The position numbers and the translations under genes were made by a program. Source: Beijerinckiaceae bacterium (lineage in GTDB: Bacteria > Pseudomonadota > Alphaproteobacteria > Rhizobiales > Beijerinckiaceae). Taken from it: a stretch of 64,000 bases of DNA. Of this stretch, positions 19,165 through 29,697 are shown in pieces; the first letter of the stretch is position 1; each line of letters begins with the position of its first letter. The DNA is taken from NCBI GenBank assembly GCA_009773635.1, contig WSYC01000014.1, positions 150,742-214,741 of the forward strand, given 5' to 3'. Below the pieces are notes generated by a model. The model ran no database searches, had not been told where the DNA came from, and saw only the letters and a list, made by a program, of their open reading frames with translations.

Positions 19165-21108
19165 ATGAACGACCATCAGATTGCCTCTTCCGCGCGTCGC
19201 CCGCCGGCCGAACCAGCAGGGCATGATGCGCGCGTCGCCCAGGAGCTTGCTGCCCGCTGCGGCTTCTCGCTCGCGCGCTGGCGACAGATCGAAGCCCGGG
19301 CACACCTCTTGGCCACGGACCCCTTCGATCTCGCCATTGCCGACGGCGTGATTCGCGAGCGCGATTTCGTCGCAGCCCTGGCGACCATGCTGGAGGTGCC
19401 GTTTTCTGCGCTGCCGCCGCCTCCCGTTCAGGGAACCCCGGCCGATGAGGCCTTCGCCTTCCGCTCCTACAGCGGCATGACCGAGGCGGGGCAAAGGCTC
19501 CGCGTCATCGCGCCGAACGGGCTGCTGGCAGGAATTCTCCTGCGCCGGCATCAGGACGGCAAGCGACCGATGATCATCCTGACGACGCGTCAGGCGCTCC
19601 TTGATCAACTGGTCCTGGCGGAAAGCGACGAGATCGCCCATCGCGCCGCCCATGCCCTGCCGGAGCCGTTTTCGGCACGCATCCCACCCGGTGTTCCCGG
19701 CGCGGATGCCGCGCCATCCAGCGCACGATCAAAGGCCCTTTCCGGCTTCGCCGGACTGGCAACCCTTACGATGCTCATTGTGATCGCCTGGGTTTTTCCG
19801 ATGCAGGCTCTGGTCCTGCCGCCGCTCGTGCTGGCCCCGGTTTTCATCATTGCCGGGCTTGCCGTGCTGACGGCGACGTTCGAAAGCGGCACGCCGAGCC
19901 CGGCAACGCCGCCGGTGGAAACCGCGCATCTGCCGCATTATTCAATTCTCGTGCCGCTTTATCGCGAGGCCAATATCGCCAGCCAGCTGGTGCGAAATCT
20001 CTCTGCGCTGATCTACCCGCGTGACCGGCTCGAAGCCTTCCTGCTCGTCGAGGCCGATGACGCGGAGACGCGCGCCGCGCTCGACGCCACCGAGCTGGAA
20101 CCCTGGATGCTGGTCATGACTGTGCCGCCGGGCCAGCCACGCACGAAACCGCGTGCGCTCAACGCTGCCTTGCCGTTATGCCACGGTGGGCTGGTGGTTG
20201 TGTATGACGCCGAGGACGCCCCGGAGCCGGACCAGCTCTTACGCGCCGCAGCGCTGTTCAGGGCTTCCGCGCCGGAGGTTGCCTGCGTGCAGGCGCGGCT
20301 TGCCATCTCCAATGTGCATGACGGCTTTCTGACCCGGCGTTTCGCCATTGATTATGCGGCGCTGTTCGACTGCGTGAAGGCCGGCATGGGGCGCGCCCAA
20401 TGGCCGATGCCGCTTGGCGGCTCCTCGAACCACTTCCGCACGGAGGTCCTCAGGCAGGTGGGCGGCTGGGACGCCTGGAATGTCACCGAGGATGCGGATC
20501 TCGGCCTCCGGCTCGCGCGATTCGGCTGGCTGGTCGCGGATTTGCGCTCGACCACCTGGGAGGAAGCGCCCAACACGCTTCGGCCGTGGATGAACCAGCG
20601 CACGCGCTGGCTCAAGGGCTGGATGCAGACGCTGGCCGTCCATGCGCGCCGGCCGCAGCAATTGGCCCGGGAATTCGGCACATTCCGGATGATGATCACG
20701 GGGTCGATGGGGATCGCGGTGCTGCTTGGCGCCCTGCTCTATCCGGTTTTTGCCGTGGCGGTGCTGTTCCGCCTGTTTAGCCCGACCCCGCTCGGCAGCG
20801 GCTCGGCTCTGCTGACAATCGGTGATTCCATGCTGGTGCTGGCACTGGTCGTGGCGGTGCTCGCCGAAGGCATTCCGGCCATCGCCGCGCTCAGGCGACG
20901 CAAGGCGCTCGCGCTCCTGCCCTATGTCGTGCTGGCCCCCGTAACCCACCTTCTCATCTCATTGGCGGCGTGGCGCGCGCTTTACGAACTGCACCACCGA
21001 CCGTTCCACTGGCACAAGACGGATCATGGCCTGGCAAAGACGCCGGATCGGTTCGCCCCGATCGACGAGGCGCACGTCAGAAGCACAGGACCCAGGCCGC
21101 CGAAATAG
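19165..21108 (+). CDS. Membrane glycosyltransferase family 2 with GspE-N-like domain
   Basis: About 647 residues from ATG 19165. Residues about 15-180 resemble the N-terminal domain of type II secretion ATPases (LARWRQIEARAHLLATDPFDLAIADGVIRERDFVAALATMLEVPF). Two membrane helices follow near residues 195-240. The GT2 catalytic domain has the processive-type set: LVEADDAET, VVYDAEDAPEPDQL, TEDADLGLRLARFGW and QRTRWLKGW. About four C-terminal helices complete it. It likely extends a cell-surface polysaccharide. GspE-N/MshEN domains can bind cyclic di-GMP in other proteins, so control by that signal is possible but not shown. The product is unknown. Confidence 0.85.
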   Translation: MNDHQIASSARRPPAEPAGHDARVAQELAARCGFSLARWRQIEARAHLLATDPFDLAIADGVIRERDFVAALATMLEVPFSALPPPPVQGTPADEAFAFRSYSGMTEAGQRLRVIAPNGLLAGILLRRHQDGKRPMIILTTRQALLDQLVLAESDEIAHRAAHALPEPFSARIPPGVPGADAAPSSARSKALSGFAGLATLTMLIVIAWVFPMQALVLPPLVLAPVFIIAGLAVLTATFESGTPSPATPPVETAHLPHYSILVPLYREANIASQLVRNLSALIYPRDRLEAFLLVEADDAETRAALDATELEPWMLVMTVPPGQPRTKPRALNAALPLCHGGLVVVYDAEDAPEPDQLLRAAALFRASAPEVACVQARLAISNVHDGFLTRRFAIDYAALFDCVKAGMGRAQWPMPLGGSSNHFRTEVLRQVGGWDAWNVTEDADLGLRLARFGWLVADLRSTTWEEAPNTLRPWMNQRTRWLKGWMQTLAVHARRPQQLAREFGTFRMMITGSMGIAVLLGALLYPVFAVAVLFRLFSPTPLGSGSALLTIGDSMLVLALVVAVLAEGIPAIAALRRRKALALLPYVVLAPVTHLLISLAAWRALYELHHRPFHWHKTDHGLAKTPDRFAPIDEAHVRSTGPRPPK

Positions 21109-21286
21109 CCTCGGCGAAAACACGCGGTCCGTTGAACGCCCAGAAGGCGCTGGCAAGGCCGGCAAATCCCAGCACAACGCCGGCAACCGCGAGCCGGCTC
21201 ATCCCGGCAGAGGAACCATCGGGTTGAGCACCTGAACTGCCGTTTTCGATCCTGTGCATGCCGTTCTCCATCCGCGACGCGGGCAT
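21077..21286 (-). CDS. Small single-span membrane protein
   Basis: A possible 69-residue protein with a hydrophilic N-terminal half and one good membrane helix (MSRLAVAGVVLGFAGLASAFWAF) followed by NGPRVFAEAISAAWVLCF. Its ATG shares bases with the stop of the upstream dihydrodipicolinate synthase-like gene (TAATG), a usual sign of translational coupling. Its 3' end overlaps the convergent glycosyltransferase gene by 32 bases. Shorter starts at M10 or M29 are possible. Function unknown; it may not be a real gene. Confidence 0.5.
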   Translation of the reverse strand: MPASRMENGMHRIENGSSGAQPDGSSAGMSRLAVAGVVLGFAGLASAFWAFNGPRVFAEAISAAWVLCF

Positions 21287-22221
21287 TATAGCGCCTTGAT
21301 TACGGCATGTCCCGTGTTGACGAGGCGCGCCAGCAGGTAATCAACCTCGGCGCGGGCAACGGCGGAAATGGCGCTGGCGGGTTTGCGCTGGGCATCGGAG
21401 GCGATCATCCCGCGCTTCATCATCACGTATTTGCGCACCGCGAGGCCCACGCCCTGCTGCTGCTCGTAGCGCAGGAGCGGCAGATGCGCGTCGAAGAGGT
21501 CGTGCGCTGCATCGCGCTGGCCGGCGTTCATCAGTTTCACAAGGCCTCTGAGCATTTCCGGGAAGGCATAGCCGGTCATCGCGCCATCGGCGCCGCGCTC
21601 CATTTCGAAATCGAGAAACAGCCCACCATTGCCGGTGAGGATGGAAATCTCACGCATCGAGCCATCCTTCTGAAACCCCCGCAAGGCGGAGATCTTCTCG
21701 AGACCCGGCCAATCCTCATGCTTGAGCATGACGCAGGATGGGTTGTCCTGAACGATCTGGCGGATGACCTTCGGCGTCATCACCACGCTCAGCGTGAGCG
21801 GATAATCCTGGATCACGAAGGGGATATCCGGCCCAATCGCCTCGATCGCCTGCCGGTAGTAGCCGGTGATCTGGTCATCGGTGCGCAAGGCAGGTGGGGG
21901 CGCGATCATCACGCCGGCTGCGCCCATCTCCATCGACGCCCGCGCAAGAGAGCGCATCGCGGCAAAACCGGGCGAGGACACGCCGACGATCACCGGCAAT
22001 TTGCCCATGCCCTTGATGAACTGCTTGACGATGGCCAGCGATTCCTCGGCCTCCATCTTCGGCGCCTCGCCCATGATGCCGAGCACGGTGATGCCGGTCG
22101 CGCCCGCCTTGAGGTAGGCCGCGATCAGGGTGTCGATGGATGCGGTATCGAGCCGCCCATCGGGGTGAAACGGGGTTGGCGCGATCGGGAACAGTCCCGA
22201 GGCTTTATTGTCGAGCAGCAT
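21286..22221 (-). CDS. Dihydrodipicolinate synthase family protein
   Basis: A 311-residue class I aldolase-type barrel from ATG 22221, preceded by caggaagcaacc; the longer frame to 22311 reads into the divergent dehydratase gene's leader. The Schiff-base lysine is K167 (CVMLKHED) and the catalytic tyrosine Y140 (VIQDYPLT). The usual GTTGE motif reads GIMGEAPKM, so the enzyme is not a classical DapA. Members of this branch act on 2-keto-3-deoxy sugar acids or other keto acids. Its divergent neighbour, an IlvD/Edd-type dehydratase, makes a sugar-acid pathway likely. Confidence 0.85.
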   Translation of the reverse strand: MLLDNKASGLFPIAPTPFHPDGRLDTASIDTLIAAYLKAGATGITVLGIMGEAPKMEAEESLAIVKQFIKGMGKLPVIVGVSSPGFAAMRSLARASMEMGAAGVMIAPPPALRTDDQITGYYRQAIEAIGPDIPFVIQDYPLTLSVVMTPKVIRQIVQDNPSCVMLKHEDWPGLEKISALRGFQKDGSMREISILTGNGGLFLDFEMERGADGAMTGYAFPEMLRGLVKLMNAGQRDAAHDLFDAHLPLLRYEQQQGVGLAVRKYVMMKRGMIASDAQRKPASAISAVARAEVDYLLARLVNTGHAVIKAL

Positions 22222-22370
22222 GGTTGCTTCCTGCAGGATCATCGATTTGTTGCCGCAAGATGCGCGCGGTTGGGCCGGAAAAGCAACACCATCCTTCGAT
22301 GGCATTTCCACCCTCGCCTTCGCCGAAGCGCTCGCCTAGTGTCGAAACCGGCGCGAAAACGGGGGATGCC

Positions 22371-24059
22371 ATGACCAAGGGCGTAAAGAAGGGCCTGACG
22401 GCTTACGGCGATGCGGGGTTTTCGCTGTTTCTGCGCAAGGCCTTCATCAAGGCGATGGGCTATTCGGACGATGCACTGAACCGCCCGTTTGTGGGGATCA
22501 CCGACACCTACTCCGATTACAACCCCTGCCACGGCAACGTGCCGGATCTGATCGAAGCCGTGAAACGCGGCGTGATGCTCGCCGGCGCGATGCCAATGGT
22601 GTTCCCGACGATCTCGATCCACGAGAGTTTCGCGCATCCGACCTCGATGTTCCTGCGCAATCTGATGGCCATGGATACCGAGGAGATGGCCCGCGCCCAG
22701 CCGATGGATGCGCTCGTCATCATCGGCGGCTGCGACAAGACGCTTCCCGCGCAAGTGATGGGCGCGCTCAGCGTCGATCTGCCGACCATCGTCATTCCGG
22801 TCGGGCCAATGGTCGTCGGGCATCACAAGGGCGAGGTGCTCGGTGCCTGCACCGATTGCCGCCGCCTCTGGGGCCAACACCGCGCCGGTGAGATGGATGA
22901 GGCCGAGATCGAGGTGGTCAACGAGCGCCTTGCGCCTTCCGTCGGCACCTGCATGGTGATGGGCACCGCGAGCACCATGGCCTGCATGATCGAAGCGATG
23001 GGCCTCGCGTTGCCGATGAGTGCGACGATCCCCGCGCCACACGCCGAACGCATCCGCCTCGCGGAGATGAGTGGCAGCGTGGCCGCGCGCATGGCTCAGG
23101 CCGGCGGGCCACGCCCGAGCGAGATCGTGACGCCGGCCGCAATCCGCAACGCTGCCGTGGTGATGCAGGCGATCGGCGGCTCGACCAACGGCATCATCCA
23201 TCTCGCGGCGATGGCAAACCGCACACCGCACGGCTTCGATCTCGCCATGGTCGATGCAATCGGTCGTGATGTGCCAGTGCTCGTGGATCTGAAGCCTTCC
23301 GGCGATCATTACATGGAGCATTTCCACCACGCGGGCGGCGTGCCGAAACTGATGCAGAACCTTGGGTCGGCGCTTGATCTTTCGGCGATGAATGTCAACG
23401 GCCAGACCCTGGGCGAGATCGCGGCTGGTGCCGAGGATGTGCCGGGTCAGGATGTCATCCGCACCCGCGCAAACCCGATCCGCACGGAGGGCGCGATGGC
23501 GGTTCTCCACGGCAATCTTGCGCCCGGAGGTGCGGTCATCAAACATTCGGCGGCAACGCCTGCGCTGCTCAGCCACACGGGCCGCGCCGTGGTGTTCGAA
23601 AGCGTCGAGGACATGACAACCCGCGTCGATGATCCCGATCTCGATGTGAAACCCGACGATATTCTCGTGCTCCGCAATGCCGGCCCCAAGGGCGCGCCGG
23701 GCATGCCGGAAGCGGGCTATCTCCCCATTCCGAAAAAGCTCGCGCGCGCCGGGGTAAAGGATATGGTCCGCATCTCCGATGCGCGGATGAGCGGCACGGC
23801 GTTTGGCACCATTGTGTTGCATATCACCCCGGAATCCGCCGTCGGCGGGCCGCTCGGTCTCGTGCGCAACGGCGATATGATCACGCTCGATGTTGCGGCG
23901 CGGTCGATCCACCTGCACGTGGAAACCGCCGAGCTTGAGCGCCGCAGGGCTGAATGGGTGCCGCCCACGCATCTCACCGAACCTTCGCGCGGCTATCTCG
24001 CGCTCTATCTCAGAAGCGTGATGCAGGCCGACAAGGGCTGTGATTTCGATTTCTGTTAA
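22371..24059 (+). CDS. IlvD/Edd family dehydratase
   Basis: About 562 residues from ATG 22371, which has a ggggga element just upstream. The three cluster cysteines are in place: DTYSDYNPCHGN, IIGGCDKTLPAQVMGA and GTCMVMGTASTMACMIEAMG. Substrate-binding motifs near the end include SDARMSGTAFGTIVLHITPES. The family covers dihydroxy-acid dehydratase of branched-chain amino acid synthesis and several sugar-acid dehydratases. The divergent DHDPS-like gene and the changed motifs (GGCDK, HGN) favour a sugar-acid enzyme over IlvD, but this is inference and I give no symbol. Confidence 0.88.
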   Translation: MTKGVKKGLTAYGDAGFSLFLRKAFIKAMGYSDDALNRPFVGITDTYSDYNPCHGNVPDLIEAVKRGVMLAGAMPMVFPTISIHESFAHPTSMFLRNLMAMDTEEMARAQPMDALVIIGGCDKTLPAQVMGALSVDLPTIVIPVGPMVVGHHKGEVLGACTDCRRLWGQHRAGEMDEAEIEVVNERLAPSVGTCMVMGTASTMACMIEAMGLALPMSATIPAPHAERIRLAEMSGSVAARMAQAGGPRPSEIVTPAAIRNAAVVMQAIGGSTNGIIHLAAMANRTPHGFDLAMVDAIGRDVPVLVDLKPSGDHYMEHFHHAGGVPKLMQNLGSALDLSAMNVNGQTLGEIAAGAEDVPGQDVIRTRANPIRTEGAMAVLHGNLAPGGAVIKHSAATPALLSHTGRAVVFESVEDMTTRVDDPDLDVKPDDILVLRNAGPKGAPGMPEAGYLPIPKKLARAGVKDMVRISDARMSGTAFGTIVLHITPESAVGGPLGLVRNGDMITLDVAARSIHLHVETAELERRRAEWVPPTHLTEPSRGYLALYLRSVMQADKGCDFDFC

Positions 24060-24157
24060 AGAGGTATTCGGAAAACTTGCGGTGTGCGTCCGGCCAAGAA
24101 GCTGCTAAACGCCACCCTCGACGCGCCTGTCAGGCAGGCTGCAAATGAGCCCGAATA

Positions 24158-24217
24158 CACCGACGACCAAGACACCGACGACCAAGACACCGACGACCAA
24201 GACAACGACGACCAAGT
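24158..24217. repeat. 15-bp tandem repeat, four copies, before prfC
   Basis: The unit caccgacgaccaaga occurs three times exactly (24158-24172, 24173-24187, 24188-24202) and once with two changes (24203-24217). In the prfC frame it reads TDDQD repeats. It lies ten bases before the ATG used here. Confidence 0.95.
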
Positions 24218-24227
24218 GGAAATCCCG

Positions 24228-25859
<1,632 letters not shown>

Positions 25860-25944
25860 TCCCCTCCGGACGATCCTGCAAGGATTGCGCGAAGCGTGCG
25901 TCCGGGGATCGGTCTCAAACGAGGGTTCGAAGTGGGGGGAATTC

Positions 25945-26018
25945 TGGAGCGGGTGAAGGGAATCGAACCCTCGTATGCAGCTTGGGAAGCTGCCGTTCTA
26001 CCATTGAACTACACCCGC
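25945..26018 (-). tRNA. tRNA-Gly (anticodon CCC)
   Basis: On the minus strand the cloverleaf is complete: acceptor GCGGGTG/CACCCGC, D-arm GTTC-AATGGT-AGAAC, anticodon stem GCAGC/GCTGC with loop TTCCCAA, T-arm with TTCGATT, discriminator T, and an encoded CCA at 25945-25947. The anticodon CCC reads GGG glycine codons. It lies between prfC and the ion channel gene and points back at prfC. Confidence 0.96.
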
Positions 26019-26241
26019 ACGATGAGGCTCAATAGCCAATTTCTGTGCCCCGATGCAAGCCTTTCCGCACCACCCGGGCACGGAGGCGGGAGAGGCATGG
26101 GAGCGCCATGGGCTGATCCGCCGGCCATTTTCGCTGGCTTTCGCGCATAAGGCTTTGGAAAAGCGCCGGGATTCGCGCGAACCCCCTCAACGGCGTCACA
26201 TATCTGCACTAGGTTCTGCGTCTTCACGGGGGAAAACCATC

Positions 26242-27030
26242 ATGAACTGGCTGCGCCGAATTGTCGAAAATGAAAAAATCGAACGGTTTATCCTCGGCCT
26301 CATCATTCTCAATGCCATCACGCTGGGGCTCGAAACCAGCAAGGAGATCATGGCGACGCACGGTGCCCTGCTGCACCTCATTGATCAGATCCTGCTGGGC
26401 ATTTTCACCGCTGAGCTGCTTGCCCGGATTGTCGTGAAGCGCGGAGCCTTCTTCAAGGACCCCTGGAATGTCTTCGATGCCTTCGTGGTCGGGATCGCGC
26501 TGCTGCCGGATACGGGCTCGCTCTCGGTGCTCCGTGCCTTGCGCGTGCTGCGCGTGCTGCGCCTCATCACCGCCCTGCCCTCGCTCAAACGGGTCGTTTC
26601 CGGGCTGATCGGGGCCGTCCCCGGCATGGGCTCGATCATGCTGCTGATGGCGCTGATCTATTACGTCTTCGCGGTCATGGGCGCGAAGCTCTTCGGCGCG
26701 GATGCGCCCGAACAGTTCGGCACGCTTGGCATGAGCGCCTACACGCTGTTCCAGGTCATGACCTTCGATGACTGGTCCAACGGCGTCGTCAAGCCGCTGA
26801 TGGAAAAACACCCCTACGCCATCGCGTATTTCGTGATCTTCATCCTGCTCTCGGCGTTCATGATGCTGAACCTCTTCATCGGCGTCGTCGTTACCGCGCT
26901 CGATGACGAGAGGGCCGAAAGTTCGAAGCATCTGTTGCATGACAGCTCGGAAACCGCACAGATCCTCGCCGAGCTGCGCGAAATCCGCACCCGGCTCGAT
27001 GCTGCGGAAAAGACCGGACCTAGTCGATGA
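26242..27030 (+). CDS. One-domain voltage-gated cation channel (NaChBac/BacNav family)
   Basis: A 262-residue six-helix channel subunit from ATG 26242 (gggggaaaa upstream) that should assemble as a tetramer. S1-S3 are IERFILGLIILNAITLGLE, HLIDQILLGIFTAELLARI and WNVFDAFVVGIALL. The S4 sensor has four arginines at every third position (RALRVLRVLR). The pore loop reads VMTFDDWSNG, where sodium channels of the family have TLESWSM-like filters; S6 is AYFVIFILLSAFMMLNLFIGVVV. A charged C-terminal heptad helix (AQILAELREIRTRLDAAEK) matches the family's bundle. The DDWSN filter suggests calcium rather than sodium preference. Confidence 0.9.
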   Translation: MNWLRRIVENEKIERFILGLIILNAITLGLETSKEIMATHGALLHLIDQILLGIFTAELLARIVVKRGAFFKDPWNVFDAFVVGIALLPDTGSLSVLRALRVLRVLRLITALPSLKRVVSGLIGAVPGMGSIMLLMALIYYVFAVMGAKLFGADAPEQFGTLGMSAYTLFQVMTFDDWSNGVVKPLMEKHPYAIAYFVIFILLSAFMMLNLFIGVVVTALDDERAESSKHLLHDSSETAQILAELREIRTRLDAAEKTGPSR

Positions 27031-28135
27031 AGTGCTTGGACAGCTTCAGGCCCTGCGCCTGATAGTTGGACGAGAGGCCCGCGCCGTAGAGCTTCTCGGG
27101 CAGCATCGCCATGCGTTCGTAGATCAGCCGGCCGACGACCTGCCCGTCCTCGACGATGAAGGGCACATCGCGCGAGCGCACCTCCAGCACGGCGCGGGCT
27201 CCGGCGCCGCCGGCGGAAGCATTGCCGAAGCCGGGATCGAAGAAGCCGGCGTAATGCACGCGGAATTCGCCCATCATCGGGTCAAACGGCACCATCTCGG
27301 CCGCATGGTCCGGCGGCACATGCACGGCTTCCTTGGAGGCGAGGATGTAGAATTCGTTGGGGTCGAGCACCAGCTCGCGGCGGCCGGACAGATGGATCGG
27401 CTCCCAGTATTCCGCCGTGCGATACGCCCCGACGCGGTCGACATCGACGAGCCCGGTGTGTCGCTTGCCGCGATAGCCGACGAGCCCCTGCCCGTCGAAA
27501 CCGGCGAGATCCACCGAGAGCACGATACCATCCTGAATGAGCGCGGCATCGCGATCCACCAGTCCCGCGCGCGCGTGCAGTGCCTCCAGCGCCGCGTCCG
27601 AAATCCGGGCATGGCCACGCCGGAAGCGGATCTGCGACAGCCGGCTTCCCGTCCGGACCAACACCGGGAAGGTGCGCGGCGAGATTTCCGCGAAGATCGG
27701 CCCGGTATAGCCGGCTGAAATCGTATCGAAGGCCGAAGCGCCGTTTGTGATCACACGGGTGAAGACATCAAGCCGCCCGGTGGAACTCTTGGGGTTTGCG
27801 GTCGCCGAGACGTCCGCCGGCAGTGCAAGGCCTTCGAGAATTTCCGCGACATAGACGCAGCCGGTTTCCAGCACCGCGCCGTGGCTGAGGTCGATTTCGT
27901 GCAGGGAATAGGCGGCGATCCGCTCGGCGACGCTGCCGCCCTGCCCCGGCAGGAAGCTTGCGCGCATGCGCCAGCAGCGCTTTCCGAGGCGGAGATCGAG
28001 GCTCGCCGGCTGCACCTGCCCGATGGCAAGCGGCATCGGCAGCGCGATCGCCCGCTCGGACACGAGGGCCTCGATCATCGCATCGGAGAAAATTCCGGCT
28101 TCGGCTGCCTGCGCGCTCACATCGGTTACTTTCAC
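27020..28135 (-). CDS. dcd: 2'-Deoxycytidine 5'-triphosphate deaminase (long form)
   Basis: About 371 residues from GTG 28135 (VKVTDVSAQA); the frame runs further to 28462 but that part reads across the divergent apaG gene. This is the long alphaproteobacterial dCTP deaminase in which the dUTPase-like fold is duplicated. Motifs are GQVQPASLDLRLG, ATANPKSSTGRLDVFTRVI and SAGYTGPIFAEISPRTFPVLVRTG in the first half, and GFFDPGFGNASAGGAGARAVLEVRSRDVPFIVEDGQVVGRL in the second. It supplies dUTP for thymidylate synthesis. The start is moderately sure; ATG 28303 is an alternative. Confidence 0.88.
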   Translation of the reverse strand: MKVTDVSAQAAEAGIFSDAMIEALVSERAIALPMPLAIGQVQPASLDLRLGKRCWRMRASFLPGQGGSVAERIAAYSLHEIDLSHGAVLETGCVYVAEILEGLALPADVSATANPKSSTGRLDVFTRVITNGASAFDTISAGYTGPIFAEISPRTFPVLVRTGSRLSQIRFRRGHARISDAALEALHARAGLVDRDAALIQDGIVLSVDLAGFDGQGLVGYRGKRHTGLVDVDRVGAYRTAEYWEPIHLSGRRELVLDPNEFYILASKEAVHVPPDHAAEMVPFDPMMGEFRVHYAGFFDPGFGNASAGGAGARAVLEVRSRDVPFIVEDGQVVGRLIYERMAMLPEKLYGAGLSSNYQAQGLKLSKHFID

Positions 28136-28338
28136 ATCCGGCTTGGGCCGTCTTTCCGGCCTCTCGATCGCTACAGGAGGCTCCCGATCGAGGCAACCGG
28201 CGAGACCGCGCCGGCGCTTGTTCCCCACATTTTCTTGATTTTCGGGTTGCGCGAAGGCCTGCCACAACCGGCAATTGACGCCTTCGCGCCGCGAAGGCAT
28301 GCTCCCGTCCGCAACCACAACAAGAAACGGGTTCTGGC

Positions 28339-28731
28339 ATGTACCGCGCGGTGACGGAGGGCATTGAGGTGACCGTCGAGCCCGAGTATGCGCCCGAGCG
28401 CTCGCGCCCGGAAATCGGCGAGTTCTTCTGGGTCTATGCTGTCGAAATCCGCAATCTTTCAACCGAAACGGTGCAGTTGCGCGCCCGCCACTGGGAAATC
28501 ACCGACGGCGGCGGCAAGACGCAGCATGTGCGCGGCCTCGGGGTCATCGGCGAACAGCCGATCATCAGGCCGGGCGAAATGTTCCGCTATTCCTCCGGCT
28601 GCCCGCTGACCTCGGGTCACGGGATCATGGTCGGCAGCTACGAGATGGTTGCGGCGGATGGCAAGCGCTTCGAGGTGGCCATTCCCGCCTTCTCGCTCGA
28701 CGCGCCGTTCGAGCCGCGCACCGTCAACTGA
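28339..28731 (+). CDS. apaG: ApaG (Co2+/Mg2+ efflux-associated) protein
   Basis: A 130-residue beta-sandwich protein with the usual ApaG pattern: VTVEPEYAPERSRP, FFWVYAVEIRNLSTETVQLRARHWEITDGGGKTQHVRGLGVIGEQPIIRPGEMFRYSSGCPL and GSYEMVAADGKRFEVAIPAFSLD. The family resembles fibronectin type III folds and has been linked to cobalt/magnesium tolerance; its exact role is unsettled. It converges on hslO with only three bases between the stops. Confidence 0.94.
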   Translation: MYRAVTEGIEVTVEPEYAPERSRPEIGEFFWVYAVEIRNLSTETVQLRARHWEITDGGGKTQHVRGLGVIGEQPIIRPGEMFRYSSGCPLTSGHGIMVGSYEMVAADGKRFEVAIPAFSLDAPFEPRTVN

Positions 28732-28734
28732 TCG

Positions 28735-29697
28735 CTACAGCGACAGGCGATACTTCCGGCTGCAGAACTCACAGGTGACCGCGATCAGGCCATCGGCCTC
28801 GCGCATCTCCTCGAGATCCTGCGCTTCGAATTGCTGCAGGGTTTCCCGGATGCGATCCTCGGAGCAGCGGCACTGATCCAGCATCGTCACGGGATCGGAC
28901 ACCGTGACGCCGCGCTCGTTGAACAGGCGGTAGAGAAGCTGGTCGAGCCCCAGTTCGGGATCGACCAATTCGATCGCTTCCGTGGTTTCCACCAGCGCCC
29001 GCGCCTCGACCCAGGCGTCATCTTCCTCGACGATATGGCGGATCGCCCCTTCCGGCGCGTCGCCGGGGTGGAGATCAGCCTGCCGCATCCGCTCCGGCGA
29101 GGTCGGCAGGAACTGCGCGAGAATACCGCCGACGCGCCAGTGCCGCGCGCCGCCGGCAACCCGATGTTCGGCCACAGCGATGCGCAAGGTGGAGGGAATC
29201 TGCTCCGATTGCCTGAAATATTGCAGCGCCGCTGCCTCAAGCCCCTGCCCTTCGAGCGCGACAATGCCCTGATAACGGGATTGAAGCGCGGTCTGCTCGA
29301 CCGTGAAGCCGAGATGGCCGTTGCCGATGAGGCTTCCGGCCAGGGCATCGTCTCCGAGCGCGGCAACCGCCGCCGCATCGAAGCGGGCATAGGCCCGGAT
29401 CGCCGCCGGCATGGCGAGATCGACCACCAGCATGCTGACCGGGCCATCTGTGCGGGTCTGGAGCTGGAAGCGCCCGTCGAATTTCAGCGATGTGCCCATC
29501 AGCGCCGTCAACGCGATGGCTTCGGCCAGAAGCCGCTCCACTGCAACGGGATAGGCGTGGCGCGCAAGGATTTCGTCGAGCATCCGGCCGAGGCGGATCG
29601 TCCGCCCGCGCGTATCAAGCGCGGTGACGTGGAACGGCAGCACGATATTGTCCGCGCCGAGCGCCGGAATTGCCCCCGGCAACACCGCCGCCGCCAT
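28735..29697 (-). CDS. hslO: Hsp33 redox-regulated molecular chaperone
   Basis: A 320-residue Hsp33. The core carries FDGRFQLQTRTDGPVSMLVVDL, and the C-terminal zinc/redox switch has the CxC (MLDQCRCSEDRI) and CxxC (VTCEFCSRKY) pairs spaced as in the family. On oxidation of these cysteines the protein becomes an ATP-independent holdase. The ATG coincides with the last base of the argF stop on the same strand, so hslO is cotranscribed with argD and argF. Confidence 0.93.
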   Translation of the reverse strand: MAAAVLPGAIPALGADNIVLPFHVTALDTRGRTIRLGRMLDEILARHAYPVAVERLLAEAIALTALMGTSLKFDGRFQLQTRTDGPVSMLVVDLAMPAAIRAYARFDAAAVAALGDDALAGSLIGNGHLGFTVEQTALQSRYQGIVALEGQGLEAAALQYFRQSEQIPSTLRIAVAEHRVAGGARHWRVGGILAQFLPTSPERMRQADLHPGDAPEGAIRHIVEEDDAWVEARALVETTEAIELVDPELGLDQLLYRLFNERGVTVSDPVTMLDQCRCSEDRIRETLQQFEAQDLEEMREADGLIAVTCEFCSRKYRLSL

